Notes: generated from the letters alone by a model not told the origin. A stretch of DNA of 64,000 nucleotides from Allium sativum (GCA_030737875.1 CM060922.1:755791603-755855602); one strand, 5' to 3'. Numbered from the stretch's first letter, positions 48,801-61,850 are shown. Translations and numbers: made by a program.

Positions 48801-49982
48801 AAATTGCTTTTGCATCCACTTCCGGTGTGCAAAATTAAGATCAATATTTAGATCTTAACTTAATATGATCTTCAGGATGCATATTTTTTTTATAAAAGCT
48901 TTCGCAAGAAACTATAAAAATATTTCTTCTGGAAATATGGTATGTTCTAAAATTACTGTAATAAAACTTAACTTTTGGTTTTATTATCATTTACATATTA
49001 TTACTATATATTTTAAATTGAAGCAATTCTCTAGAAAGTGCTTTTATCCACATTTGAGTGTCATTTTACTATTTTTTTCAATAAAATAGTATTTATTAAT
49101 AATCTCTTCTAACAGTAAATTTCTTTAAGAAATATGTGTAGCATAAGCCTTTAGCCTTTTATTGCAACTTCCCCTTTCATTGATTTTTAAAATTCTTTCC
49201 TGTTATTGGTTATCCGCTATAAGCAAATATTAAATGCAATTGTATGTTATGAACTTCACGTTCCTTATTTGCATATGAACTTCAAGCTCCTCATTTGGAA
49301 TAATTTGCATATGAACTTCTGGTCATTTGCATATGAACTTTGAGTTCCTCATTTGAAAGAATTTGTTTACATCATGAGTTTTCCATTTCACTTCCAGTGA
49401 TAAATCAATATTGCTATTGAGTTTAAATGCTACATCATTATATTTTATACCCATAATTTTGTTAGTTGTACATAAAAAAGATCATTTTTTTCAAGAGATA
49501 TTCTGTATTCAGTCTTTCCAAAAGAGTTACATATGAAAAATAATAATAGATCGGGAAAGATAAAATTAGATCACCTTTTTGTCATCAATAGTGAAAACAA
49601 CACATATATAATCAGATCTCCATCAAACTGGATTTGGAAAAATCAAAATTAATCCATAAAGAACTGGAAGAATAGATCTAGACACATACTTAGGGTCAAT
49701 AAAAATAATTAGATCTAAAAAAATAGATCATTAGAACCCAATCTAGTTCTACAAAAAGTAAATAGATAAAAAATCTAGAAGTTTGAATCATATCTAGAAG
49801 AACAGAAGATATAATAAATTCATAGATCCATTAGTCAAAATTTCTCAAACAAAAAATAACTGTAGAGCAAATCTAGAAATCCACGAATTAGAAATCCTTA
49901 AATAAAAATTACATGGAAAATTCATAGATGTTGATCTAGAAGATTTCAACAAATAGCCCAATAGAATCTCGTGCTGATAATG

Positions 49983-50201
49983 TGTTATAAAATAAAACAG
50001 GACAAATAATAAAAAGAAATTATTAGAAATAATAGAAGAGATAAGTGAGAGACGTTTTATTTCTATTGATTCAAGTGTATATAATTTCTATTACATTGGC
50101 TCCTTTATATATGAGCTTTGGAGTCGATGTTAAACTTATCCCCATGATGTGGGACTAAACAAAATATTACAAAAGCATATTCACTTTTATATGTAACAAC
50201 G
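49983..50201 (-). repeat. 5' LTR of element G
   Basis: Direct repeat of 44500-44712 with substitutions and a small insertion; the terminal A appears changed to G. Confidence 0.83.
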
Positions 50202-50618
50202 TCGAGTTAATTTAATATTAGAAAATAGTCATTTTGCAAAAGATCTCAGATTTCGATGAAATCAGTTTCATTGGATCCAGAATAGTAAATTATTGTACGA
50301 TTTCAAATTTCATTTCAATTGGGAGTTAGTATGTGAGCGTGTGCAATATAAGCGCGCGTCGAAAATTGAGTTGAACTTAATATATCAATTAATCGATAAT
50401 TTGAACTCAAACTAGTGTTATTTAAGCAAATAGACTCGGATTACGATGAAACAAGTTTCATTGGGTCTGTAATGATAAACCGTAGCTATACGTCCATTTT
50501 CACCGCGAATGGACTTCGTATGTGGCCGTACGAATCAATAAACAACGATCGAAGATAGTGATAGACATCGAGTAATATAACAATTGAATAAAATATTAAT
50601 AAAACTAAAATATATACT

Positions 50619-50627
50619 CTATAAATA
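50619..50627 (+). promoter_or_regulatory. Putative TATA box of family E LTR
   Basis: CTATAAATA is followed by CCCCTAAAATTTCC. After removing the Copia it lies about 0.95 kb from the LTR's 5' edge, close to the offsets seen in families A and C. Confidence 0.55.
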
Positions 50628-53600
50628 CCCCTAAAATTTCCTAAACCTAAATCTCTAAATATTAGGCTCCATGTTTTGCAAATAAGTCCAATTCTCTATT
50701 TTAATTTATATCTTTAAAACCGTAGTAATTTGGTGAATGTTATCAACTGGAAAGTTGTAGAGTATGTCAAGTGCTAATATTTGGAAAATTTTGGCGGCCA
50801 ATGGACACCTGAGTTGGCCGAAATCTGACCTGAAACATGAAGGGGCGAGTTTCAGATTTTGTGGATTTGCATGCAAAAGTTGATGAGTTAGGTGAAGGTG
50901 TCAACTGGGAAGTTTTAGAGGGGAGAGTGTTTGACTAATTCATGTTGGTCGATCGGCCTGAAGTGGCCTGTGGTGGCCATGACGGTTATTTAATCGGAAA
51001 TGGATGTTTTTAGGAAGTAGCAGATGCCTTTTGTCGATTTGCGTGCACTATAGGCCATTTTAGGCAGAGGTGCGAACTAGGAAGTGGAACTGTGGAAGGT
51101 GGTAGTGAGGTGCACTTGCTAGTGAAGCTTCATGGCGATTGGAGGTGTGTGGTGGCCGATTGGGCGGTTCGAAGATTTTTCGGTCGAGCTCGAAATTCGA
51201 GGAGGCTATGGGGATGTGGGGTCGGCGCCTCCAGGTGTAGGCGCAATGTGGATTGGCACTTCTAGCGAGGGGGTTGGCTAGTGGTCCGGTGCACCCAGGT
51301 GGCGGCAACGATGATCGAAAGGGGAGGAGCAGCGTGAACGTGAAATGGTAGAAGGATTATAGGTTATTTAATTAATTAGTTAATGACGTGATTAGTTTAT
51401 TAAAGTTTAAGCAAGTATATCTTGTTCGTATGAAATCAAAATTTGAGGAAACAAGTTGCTATGGGATCGTGGAGAAGAATACTACCCTGTGGAACTGATT
51501 TGGACGAGATTGGACCTAACTAGAATTTTGGTTTAAATTAAGCCTCCTTTTAATTTAACTTAAAACAGTCGTTATTGCAACAATCAAACATCAATGTGAG
51601 AACTCTTTTGATTTAACTTGAAAAGTTATTATAATCATTTTCTGATTATATATTGATTGCTTGTGGTTTCTATGGTTGCTTCGTGGATGATGGATGTTAT
51701 TACAGTTTATTATTACCATTTATGTATGTATAAACGTTACTGATTATAACACTTATATTAGAATTGTTGTTTGATGGATGATAACTATTGTGGTTGTTAT
51801 AAAAATTATTCACACAATTCACACCATGAATTTTGAATTATTTGGGATTTGATTGAGTCTCGTTCCATTGGGAATTATTAAATGAATATATATTCATTAA
51901 GTGAAATAAAACATGAAAATGGAAATAAGATACTTATATCCGAAATAATTTGTAAATGAAATCAAGATGATTTCAAACAACTTTTAAAAAGGTTGAAATG
52001 AATTTAAAAGAATTTTGAATTAGAAGTGGCTTATTCCAATTTGTAATCGATTTTGAATTGTAAATTCAAAAGCGAATTTGAATTGGATATATAAATGACG
52101 TTTTTAACTCAAATTTATTATTCTGTAATTCTTATATAACGTTAAAACTGATTTATGAAAAGTTTGGATTTCGAAAGATTTAATTTGAAAAAATATTATT
52201 ATTTTAAAATTATAATAATAGAATATTCAATTTTGATTTATAATTGATTTTGAAGTTAGAATCTTTTCAATGAGTTTATAAACATTTTATAAAATATATT
52301 TGAACCAAATCGGACGAGTTTTATTTTAAATAATAATATGGTTTGAATAGGATGTGTTGCATAGCGACAGTTTGCAAGTTTCGATCACAAACTTCAAACG
52401 ACCATAACTAATGAAATTTAAATAGGATTTTCCTAAAATGAAAAAAATTTGTTTTCTATTGACGATAATTGTCAGATGAAAGAATAAAATTTGAATTTCA
52501 ACTTATTTATTTCAAGTTTTGTTTAAACCTATTTTTTAAAGGGTTGTTATAAACGCAATTCGATGACCGTAATTGGAACTTGACCTTATAAAAATTATTA
52601 AATATGTGGAAAATCTACGATAAATCATAAAAAAATGATTTTAAAGTGATTTGAGAAAGAAATATTAAGTTTTGAACTATATTTCGATTTTTGTGTTTTC
52701 AGCCTAACTTGATGAATACGGTAAAAAGACATTTTGGGAATTTGGTAAATCTTTTGATTAAGAAAGTTTTCCCAATTTGAATAAATTGGATTTGGATAGA
52801 AATGATCCTCAGATATTTGGAATTGATTTCTGTTGTGTAGAGGTTTACTGTTTTGAAGAATTTGGAAGATATTTATATCGTTATTCGACTTATAATATTC
52901 ATTGATTACGAGAGTTGGTGTTAAATATAAGTTGATGTATATTCTATTTAACCCTTATATTTAATACAAATTGTTTTGGGGTTTGCTGTGAACAATGTCT
53001 TCAATAACCTCTTTCTTTAACCCAGTTAAAGGTGAAATTATTTTTGGAATTTAATAAAGTTATATTCTTCGTTAAGATTAATTAATCTTTGTTTTTAGAT
53101 TTAATGAGTTTTCCAAAGTTAATTTTTCCAATTAGTGAATGAAATTGGAATTGAATGGGAATCGATTTTTTGATAATCGAGATGAGTCTCTATGGATGAA
53201 GACATTTACTATTTAAGGAATCTAAAAGGCTATGTCATTATTCTGCTTATAGTATTAGTTCGTTCACATCGATTATAAGCCGATATGATTTCCATAAAAA
53301 CTTCATTTAGAATGAAAGTATGGTTTTTGGTTTATTGTGAACGATGTTTTAAATAACATTTGTTCTTTAACTCATTTAAAGAAAAAGATGATTTCACAAG
53401 TTAAGTTGAAGTGAAATCTTTATTTAACTTGATTATAAAGATTTAATGAAAGAGTTTCCCCTAACAAACGATAATGGGAGCAAAGTTTTAGGATCGCTTA
53501 AAAGAAGATAAGTGTGTTTTTCGCGTAATGATAAGATTAAGAAATCGTAAGTACAATTTTGGGCGAGAGAAATGATCAAGGAATGATAAAGTAATTTACC

Positions 53601-55627
53601 CTAATTAATTATCAATGAATGGGTTGGATTTGGGTAAATATGTTTTCCTATAAAGATAATTGAAATTTTTAATCAGATTTGAAATGAAAGAAGATAATTG
53701 AAAAAGGTAATCAAGCTTACCAAAATACGAGGGAAACTAGATATGAAGTACTGCCAGTTTTGCTCCATGGGATGAATAGGATGTGAATGGGATAATGATT
53801 TGAGAAATTACCTTTTTTCGCGAGGTTCAATAATCTCGATAAAGCGTGAGAACTTAGTTTGAGTTAAATCTATTAAATGAGATTCTATAATCATTTGAAG
53901 TGATTTCCAAGCAAAGATTTAAACAAAAGTTTAAAATATGTAAATCTTAGATAATATTTAAATGGGTATTTCAATATATAGAATGAATTGAGTAAAAGAA
54001 TATTCCGAAATGGAATGAGACTCGCGATATTTTTTTATATCTGTTATGGTTTTCAAAGATGCTCTAGTTATTCAGAAAGACCAGGTTTCAATCCATTCTG
54101 AATAACTATACGATGAGTATTGAAGATACTGAAGACGATGGTTGAAGACCAGGGATCTTCACATCGTTTGGATTTATTGCCGACGTTTCGATTTGGAATG
54201 TACACCCAAGACGAGGTTATAAGTGGCAGTGGTCTGAACGTATTAGGAGATTGTTCGAATTTGCAAGGGCCTCTCTCCTTTATTAGAAAAGGAATAAGGT
54301 GCCTTCGATTCTGTTTACAACCCAGAAGGAACCTGTAAATGGATGTGTGTCTGACATTGTATTTTACAGCAATTGGCTTTTGTTGATGATATATCAGTTG
54401 GTGGGAGAGGATTTATACTTTTAGCTTAACACCATTCTCTGAGACATATGTACTCATAAGGTTATATATTAATATGCACCGGTTATATGTTGTAAATTGA
54501 TATTGTGGCATGCTAAGTGTTGAGCTATTGATGATTAATATTTTTTAATGAAAAGCATATCTTCGTGTGGAAGCATAACTTCAGGGCCTCACAACCGGAA
54601 TGAGCTAAAACAGGATGAAGTACCACAGAGTTAGCGACTAACGTTTCCTTATAGTTAAGAAAGTAATGTTATGGTATGGAGCCCGGGAAATTCATTTAGT
54701 GGATGTTGGAATGAGACACCTTAGATAAAGGTCAACAATGATCAGGAGATGTTGCGTTCAGGAGAAACCCGAATATCACCAGAAATAGTGGTAGGCCGGA
54801 TTTGCTGATACAGAAAGGAGCATTTGTTGACCTTGGGACATCCCGCTAGAGGTGTACCTGAATCACGGTTAAGGAAGATCCATTTCCTTGGACATTGATG
54901 GAACCTAACTTCCAATACGAGCCTTTATGATTTTAGTTGTGATCTATGTATGTAGACGTAATATATGGGTACCAACGTCTGCTAAGATTTATACATTTAC
55001 CTTCGAAAATGATTTCCATATTATGAATTAGTGATAAGAAAAGAGACTTTCGCGTACCAACCATATTTGGTTATCATAAGGTAAAACTTGCTCCTAATGG
55101 TGTGTGCTCGCATTGTGTGATGGGATGCGAGTCTTATGATAGCTTCATTTTCAAAAACCATTGTGAGTTCTGTGATTGGTATTCATAAGGGGAAATCCGT
55201 TCTGTGTTATACGACGTGGTTTTATGATTTACTCAACTTTAAAATAAAGTCAATAACTGTTTTAGTTCTCACACAAGCCCCATAACTGATCCATAGTTTA
55301 TTATTCTTTCCTTAAACTCTGGGTGCCCATATTTTCCAAATGAGCAGCCTTTGTTTGCATATATTTTATAGAGCAGGTGCTGGATTGAAGTTAGAGTTGT
55401 GTTCAGAGCATTTTATTTCTTTCCCTGAGTTTATTAGTTTACATTGTGTATTTTTCCGTTGTGTATGCATTTACTTTGTACTCTGATGTAAAAGTAGTTG
55501 TAATGATAATGAAAGGTTGTTTTGTTCAGTTGTTATATGTTGTATACCCAAAGGCGATACGTCTTGTTGATCGGTTTAATTCATTTTAATTATCGATTTG
55601 AACCGGGTAGGAAGGCGGGTTGTCATA

Positions 55628-56782
55628 TCTAATATCAGAGCTTTGGTTTATGCAAAGCTTTGGGGTACAACTCATTTGAACAAAAGGAAAGGACTCATCA
55701 AAGGTAGGATTAGTAGTATCCTAGGAGAGTGACTCATTAGAGATAGGGTTAGTAATGCCCTAGAATGAGTTTGAAGATTATTGTATATAGAAGAAAACGA
55801 ATTCGCGTATTTATAAAATTGAATTTGTTTTGAAAGATTATATTTTTTTGAAAGAGGATTTTGAAAGTACATATGGCTAACCTACCTTATTATCTTATAA
55901 TAAGAGTTTGAGTGTTTTATTTGATGATGAGGATGGATTATCGAGTATAAGAAGATTTTGAATATACGCCTAGCTAACGTATATAGGAATCTCTAATTTA
56001 CTAGATAGATATGAAATCACATTTTAATCACTTGAGGATGATTTTGTTGATGATTGTAACATCACCAGATATTTATTTTAGAGTTTAGAAAGTGGGATGA
56101 CTATATAATTCCAATTGAACTGTCAAGATATGCTTAAACCCATTTAGATAAGTGTTTTACAATGATTTGAATAGCCAAGATAAAGGAAAGAATAGCCTTA
56201 AGCTAAGAATTTGGCTAAAAATTTAATGTTTCTAATTTGGGAAATGATTAAGATGGTTTGAGCTTTAAATTTAACTGGTACAAGTTAAATAAATTGAAAA
56301 GATAAAAATGAATCAAATGAATTAAAATTTAACCTAAATGAAGTTAAATAAATTTGGATTGGTTTCGAAATTATATCAAGTGGAATTGGACGTATATATA
56401 TTGAACAGGTTACTGAATTGAAACTAAGATGAGGAATAAAATTTAATGCTTGTCTAAAAGGTACATGTTTACTGTATTAATTGGGTTTGATGATTTTATA
56501 AGCCTAGTTGGCAAGCCGCTTGGCCTTTCGATTTTCTTTTGAGTGGTGAGGACCTAGAGAGGTGACCTGTAGTTGTACCAATTGAGTCGTACAAAGGAGG
56601 TTATGGGGAATTTTTTTGAAAATTGAAGGCGTTAGAAAAAATTGAGAATCAGGAAAATTTCTAAAAAAAACTAAAAAGATGAAGAACTTAAGTTAGTTAA
56701 AATAAAGGCTTTTTTAGTGAAGGAAACGACCTTAAGTTCTGTCTTCGATTTCGAGGTTGAAATCTTTTTACGTAGGGGAGAT
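55628..56782 (+). other. Internal region 2 of family E (1155 bp, non-coding)
   Basis: A primer binding site (TAATATCAGAGC, 10 of 12, at 55630-55641) opens it and a polypurine tract (CGTAGGGGAGAT at 56771-56782) closes it. It is closely parallel to 42809-43959, so two internal regions flank one shared LTR. Confidence 0.82.
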
Positions 56783-57180
56783 TGTAACCACCTAGATTTT
56801 ATTAAGGAACATTTAATTAATTTAAATATTTAAAACGATTTATTTTAAGAATTAACGACTTGGAATTTATTTAGTTTAAGGTTTGAACATATAATTAATA
56901 ATATAATTTAAAACGAGCTTGTAGCGGCGCAATAGTTCATAATATTACGTTTTGAACTTTAAATGAATGTATATGATCCAATATAAGTTAGAATTTGTTG
57001 AAACAAGAAATGTTCGAATCTACTGAACTATATTTTTCTAATGAAAGTGAAAAATGGAGATTTCATATTATAGATTGTGAAATATATCCAAATCAAATTT
57101 TCAGAAAGTCACTATGGAATCGTTTATAAACCATAACGATTTATTAAATAAAATAAAGATATTTTTAAATAAACTGAATA
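56783..57180 (+). repeat. 5' part of a third family E LTR, interrupted by the LINE
   Basis: It begins TGTAACCACCTAG and matches 43960-44350 up to AAACTGAATA, where the LINE poly(A) tail begins. Its remainder is not found in the window. Confidence 0.8.
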
Positions 57181-57629
57181 TTTTTTTGGTAGAGCCGACG
57201 GTGTTGAGTGGACCCCTACCACTTTTTATTAATATACTAAGGAGATTACAAAGAAACAAAGTTAGAGCAAAGAACAAAAAGAACACAGGGAACACAGGCA
57301 TATTAACAACTATATTACAGGAACATAATAACATATATGTACAAAATGGGTAGTAGCGCAAGCCATTACTCAAAAATCCCTGGATCGTATGAAAATTTGA
57401 GGAATTTAATGTCGTTCCTGATATCCCTCCACAGAAGTTGCTTCTGCTGCATGTAATTTAAGGGTTGCATAGTGTTGAAAACACATGAATTACGCTAATT
57501 CCACACATTCTTGACTATTTTCTTTAGTACGAAGTTGAAGAATTCTGGGTTGGTTTTCCTGGTTCCAATTTTTCTTCAGAAGAAAGCCCACTGGTCACAA
57601 CTATTAACAGGAAAACTTCTGCACCCTAA

Positions 57630-58201
57630 CTATGCCATTGTTTCAGTGCAAAGACGATGAACAATATGGCACTCTAAGAACAAATTCTGCATGGTTTCGA
57701 GATCTGAACCGCGGAGAACACAAATTGTGTCAACAACCATCCCACAGCATACAAGTTGTCCTTTGTGAGAAGAGCGTGACTCACCACCTTTCATAATGTC
57801 ATGTTCTCCTTTGTGCAACTATCACTTTTCCAGATAATCCACTGCCATCTGCAATCAAGAAGAGATGATGTACAAAGAATGGCATTGTATAATGATTTAA
57901 TGTAGAACTTCTCACCTTGCCATTTCCGCGCTAATGTTTGTTCATACCTTGTAATGTCGTCGCATTCATCAATTCTGTTCCATATGGTTTGTAAATTTTG
58001 TATGGAAGTACTTGGCAAACTGAAACGATCAAGAATGATCAAATCCGAAACTTTACTTTGAAGTGGAACAGCTGAACTCAGTTTTTCAAGGTAAGTGACA
58101 TTTTCCATAATGATGTAGCCTAAATCAAGCCACGGATCATCCGAGAAGTTAATACGTTCATATGCAGCAGCACCATATTTAAAGCGTGGAAGGATTTTCA
58201 C
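57630..58201 (-). pseudogene. LINE ORF2 C-terminal region with zf-RVT-like motif
   Basis: Two overlapping frames (57791-58201 and 57630-57818) give a W-rich stretch (WQWIIWKSDSC) followed by CVLRGSDLETMQNLFLECHI. This resembles the plant LINE C-terminal zinc-binding region, in which a Cys is followed by ET and then HLFFxC. One frame change separates them. It lies at the 3' end of ORF2 as expected. Confidence 0.7.
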
Positions 58202-58464
58202 TTTCAGTTTATTGATCCTCTTCCAAGTCTAGCTGTGATTTTATATTGTTTTCAAGGTCCATAAACCATGGTTTTTAAGGACATGTTTCATGGACCAATC
58301 AACCCACAGGCTACACTTATTAGTGAGAATATCATCAATATGTTTGCCTATAGCTGCTGTGTTCTAAGTTTTCGTATTTATGATGCCAAGCCCACCTTTG
58401 ATAATAGGCTTTTCCAGTTTGGTAAAAGATATAGGAGCCGTATACTTGGCATGTATATTCCTTT

Positions 58465-58701
58465 CTAGAAAAATTTCATGCAAGCAGATTTAATCATGTT
58501 GTGTAGCTTATTGGGTAAAAGGTAAGTACGAAACCGGTACACTTGCATGGCAGTAATGACATATTTAATGAGTGTTAGTCTACCAACCTGACTAAGTAAT
58601 TTAGTAGACCAACATTCAAATCTTTTCGTAACTCTGTCAAATAAAGGAAGGCATTGCAAAGTGGTTATTCTCGATGTTGCCATTGGCAAACCAAGATACA
58701 A
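58465..58701 (-). pseudogene. LINE ORF2 fragment, RT thumb region
   Basis: Reads MYLGLPMATSRITTLQCLPL and later KLLSQVGRLTLIKYVITAM, the conserved YLGLPL and LSxAGRxxLIKxV blocks that follow the RT palm in plant L1 elements. A frame change separates it from the palm fragment upstream. Confidence 0.82.
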
Positions 58702-59048
58702 AAGCGGGAATTACTGCAGGATAAACTAGTGAGGCTTTGAATGTCTAGTTTACAAGCTTGATTGACTCCAGCAAGCATTATATCTGATTTATCATAATTG
58801 ACTTTAAGACCAATTTGTAAGTAAAATTCATGCAGTGTAGTCATAATATTACTAAGAGTATTATTATTAGGCTCGCATAAAATAACTAGGTCGTCAGCGA
58901 ACATTAGAGATGTGATACAAGAGTTTTTACATTCGGGGTGCAGATCAAATAGGTTGGCGGCAACCAGATTATTAATCATCCTGGTTAATAATTCCATAAC
59001 TGTGATAAAAATATAAGATGAGATAGGATCACCTTGCCTTATCCCTTA
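58665..59048 (-). pseudogene. LINE ORF2 fragment, RT palm (RQGDPIS and FADD motifs)
   Basis: The minus strand at 59020-59039 encodes RQGDPIS, preceded by an in-frame TAA (59046-59048). The following frame (from 58997) contains SLMFADDLVIL, the catalytic FADD variant of the YxDD motif, and LKVNYDKSDIM. These are RT motifs 4-6. The catalytic Asp pair is preserved but the frame is not continuous with the rest of ORF2. Confidence 0.87.
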
Positions 59049-59390
59049 TTTTCTCCCAAAAAAGCCAACAGGGGAACCATTAACATTTATGTTGAAGTGG
59101 CAGAGCTCACACAAGAATAAATCAATGCAGTGAAACATGAGGGAAAGTTCACAAAGCTAAGAATACGTATAATAGAAGTCATTGTAAAGTATCAAATGCT
59201 TTCCTAATGTCAAGTTTGATCATAGCTTGAGGGGAGATGCAATTGGTTTTATATCCTTTAATGAGTTCATGCGCTAATAGAACATTGTCTAAAAATGTTT
59301 CTATTGGGTAAAAAAAGAAGACTGGTTAAGAGAAATGATAGATGAGAGAACATATTTAAATCTACTAGCTATAATCTTGGTTATGCATTT

Positions 59391-59867
59391 TTAAATAGTG
59401 TTACAACAAGATATAGGTCTAAATGCATTAACGGAATTAGCATTTTTCGCTTTAGGAATGAGTGGAATGACAGTATTATTGAAGGATCCTAGCAATTGAC
59501 CCTTAATAAAAAAATTCTTGACGGCTTTGCAAACATCCGTTTTAACAATGTCCCAGTAACTTGTGAAGAACACAACATTGTAACCATATGTTCCACCACA
59601 AGAATGTTGGTTAAGAGAGAACATAGTTTCTTTAATTTCAATATCAGTTACTAAATTATATATACAAGTTCTCTGTTCATATGTCAGCTTAGGTAACAAC
59701 ATGTGATTAATTTCGTCAATACGTGGAATAAAGTTTTCCTTGTTTCTGAAAAGATCATAAAAATACTTAATAAAAGTAAGTTGAATGGAAATTTGATTGT
59801 TGTGTACCTGTCCTTGAGAGTCAGAAATGGAAAGAATTGTTTCTCTGACTTGTTTGGCCTTGAGCAC
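59391..59867 (-). pseudogene. LINE ORF2 fragment, RT fingers region
   Basis: A 158-residue frame with GGTYGYNVVFFTSYWDIVK and NNTVIPLIPKAKNANSVNAF, then RPISCCN. These correspond to the PGPDGF, TLIPK and RPIS blocks of plant L1 reverse transcriptases. The segment at 59050-59390 between this and the palm has no long frame (stops and a frame change). Confidence 0.85.
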
Positions 59868-59906
59868 AGCATGGAAATAAACATAGTTCCTACCTCCGTC
59901 TTCAAA

Positions 59907-60155
59907 CTACTTAATTCTCGTCTTTTGCTTTCTCATTTTGGCTTCAATGACCAGAGCCTCCCTGTGTTTATTGGATATGTTATGCTCGATACTAGAGAGA
60001 TACGGATCCAACGGATTTTGTTGCATTCTAGTTTGTATCAGTTCTAGTTGCCTTTGAAGGGTTTTTGATTTCAAGATGCCACTCCCAAAAATTTTTGAGG
60101 ACCACTCTTTTAACACATTCTTAAAGGCCTTTAGTTTTTTGAAAAAATCAAACAT
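59907..60155 (-). pseudogene. LINE ORF2 fragment, linker between endonuclease and RT
   Basis: A Lys-rich frame (FFKKLKAFKNVLKEWSSKIFG) matches the region where plant LINEs typically read LKxLKxxLKxWNK. It is identified mainly by position. Confidence 0.65.
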
Positions 60156-60242
60156 AGGATTGCCATGGAAAGGAAGTTTCCATTGTTACTAACAATGGAA
60201 AGAAAGTCAGGTTGCTTAGACCAAATGTCAAAAAAAACTGAA

Positions 60243-60587
60243 TCAAGGTATTCTCTCGATCACTTTAGCATTTAAGTGAATAATTTGTGGTGTGTGATCA
60301 GAAAGAATGGGTGTGGAAATTTCGACAACAATACATGGCCATGTGTTAATTGCAGAAATATTACAAAATGAATGATCAATCTTAGAAAAAGTGTGACTAT
60401 TATCCCATGTATATTCTGCTCCATAAGAATTAATTTCTACAAGATCAGGATTGGAAACATCTAAATTAATAAGACTAATTTCAGATAGAGAAACAGGAGA
60501 CCCTCCTATCCTATCCGACAGTTTAAGAGGAGTGTTAAAGTCCCTACAAACTATCCAGGGATGAAGAGGTTGTTTCAGTGTTGGCAT
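60243..60587 (-). pseudogene. LINE endonuclease, C-terminal half
   Basis: The frame contains WIVCRDFNTPL (the GDFN catalytic block, with G changed to R), RIGGSPVSL, YTWDNSHTFSKIDHSFCN and LSDHTPQI. The closing SDH catalytic block of exonuclease-endonuclease-phosphatase enzymes is intact. The preceding half is in another frame, with the break near 60580. Confidence 0.85.
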
Positions 60588-60946
60588 GATATGACAAAAT
60601 TCTTCTCTAGAGCATATATAATAGTAAAGAAATAAGTAGTAGAGGTGGGAACATGATAATTACTATAGTATATGGATTGACTAGATGATCTAACTTTGAT
60701 GAAGCAGTGAATAGCTGGATCATAAGTTAACAGAATCCTACCGTAGCTAGATTCATCTAGATTTTGAATCATATGCCAGTTATAATTGATATACCTAGAA
60801 GCTTTTATGGATAAGTCTTCATTCAATTTCGTTTCCGAAATAGCCAGAGCAAACAGATTATATTTTCTCATAATTAGTTTGCATCTATCCAGTTTGATGT
60901 CTATGTGAGCCCCTCTGATATTCCATATACAAAGGTTTTGCAACAT
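60575..60946 (-). pseudogene. LINE endonuclease, N-terminal half
   Basis: It starts MLQNLCIWNIRGAHID and contains FALAISETKLNEDL, the WN-RG and ETK (catalytic Glu) blocks that open ORF2 in plant L1 elements. The frame breaks before the GDFN block. Confidence 0.85.
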
Positions 60947-60998
60947 AATTATACTCGAGATGTTTTTCAGAGTTCCTTGTCATCGATCTCGTCACGAA

Positions 60999-61850
60999 CT
61001 AATTTGGTTCTGTGCTGCCATGAGCACCAGCACTTAAGGGAGGGTCAATTACTGGTTGCTTGAGACCAGAGATGTTGTTTGCTTTCTGATCTACATTGTT
61101 AATGATATCAGCCACAAAAGGGGGAGATTCACTCGCTTCTTTACACCCGGGTGGTGGTGGTATTTTGTGGTATGGATTTCGATTGTCGTCCTCAAAATCT
61201 GCTTTATTTGCAGTGGTTTTGCTTAATGATTGAGTTATTTCCTGTTCTATAAGTGGCTTTGTTGTCATCACTCGTGGTTTCGAACGTACAAACAGTGGTT
61301 GTGGTTAAACCGTGAAGAAGATTAATAACACCTGACTCGGAGCCGAATCAAAAAACACATTAGTTTCATCGGGGTTAGTTACTGCTGGCACTACATCATG
61401 CATGGTACCAATAGTGTTAACTTCAGCACTGCTAGAATTATTGCATGCAATCGAATTCTCTTCTTCTTGTGACACAGTATTGTCCTTTGCTACATTAATA
61501 TTGGCATCAAAATTGGGGTCAGATACTAATGTCACTGCATCACGTATGGCTCTAGTAGTGTTAACAACAGCACCGCTAAAATTATTGCATGCAATCGAAT
61601 TCTCCTCTTCCTGTTACATAGCACTATCCTTTGCAACATTAATCTTAATGTTAGGAGTTTCGATTGCACTATCCATAACTTTACTCACCTTGATTGGTTG
61701 GGATTTAACAACTATTTCAGCATTCCTACCACACTTCTTGATAGAAGTTCCCTTTGTATTTGTTTCTTCATCATTACGAAGCAAATTGAAGTTGTTCTTT
61801 GTCAGAAGGGGATCAGACATGACTACAATTGGAGTTGTAGCCGCCACATT
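60999..61850 (-). pseudogene. LINE ORF1 tail (degenerate)
   Basis: Three short minus frames (61614-61847, 61305-61535, 60999-61271) of low-complexity, Ser/Asn/Asp-rich sequence precede ORF2. They fit the variable C-terminal part of plant LINE ORF1 by position. A duplicated block occurs: NVAKD plus IACNN-like segments at about 61430-61500 and 61560-61640. No zinc knuckle is visible; 61850-62069 continues without a frame. Confidence 0.5.

Larger units (their letters stand above)
44500..50201 (-). mobile_element. Degenerate Ty1/Copia-type LTR element G (about 5.7 kb, minus strand)
   Basis: Direct repeats of ~213-219 bp occur at 44500-44712 and 49983-50201 (TGTTATAAAATAAAACAG...). Flanks TCGAC (44495-44499) and TCGAG (50202-50206) are a near-perfect 5-bp duplication. 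Inside the right LTR, the minus strand reads CATTATCAGCACGAG, like the internal-iMet primer site of some plant Copia elements. Inside the left LTR, the minus strand reads TCAAGGGTGAG, a polypurine tract. No open frame over about 75 codons survives and I could not place RT or integrase motifs, so assignment to Copia rests on LTR length and the priming site. Confidence 0.72.
43960..55627 (+). repeat. Middle LTR of family E (about 5.96 kb after removing the nested Copia)
   Basis: It starts TGTAATTACC after the polypurine tract and ends GTTGTCATA (CA decayed to TA) before the next primer binding site. The Copia element at 44500-50201 splits it. 50207-55190 is non-coding: a TATA box at 50619, a GC-richer part (50800-51340), AT-rich DNA, and then blocks similar to element A (53330-53400, 54060-54360). 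The frame 51060-51308 (minus) has no domain. Confidence 0.82.
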
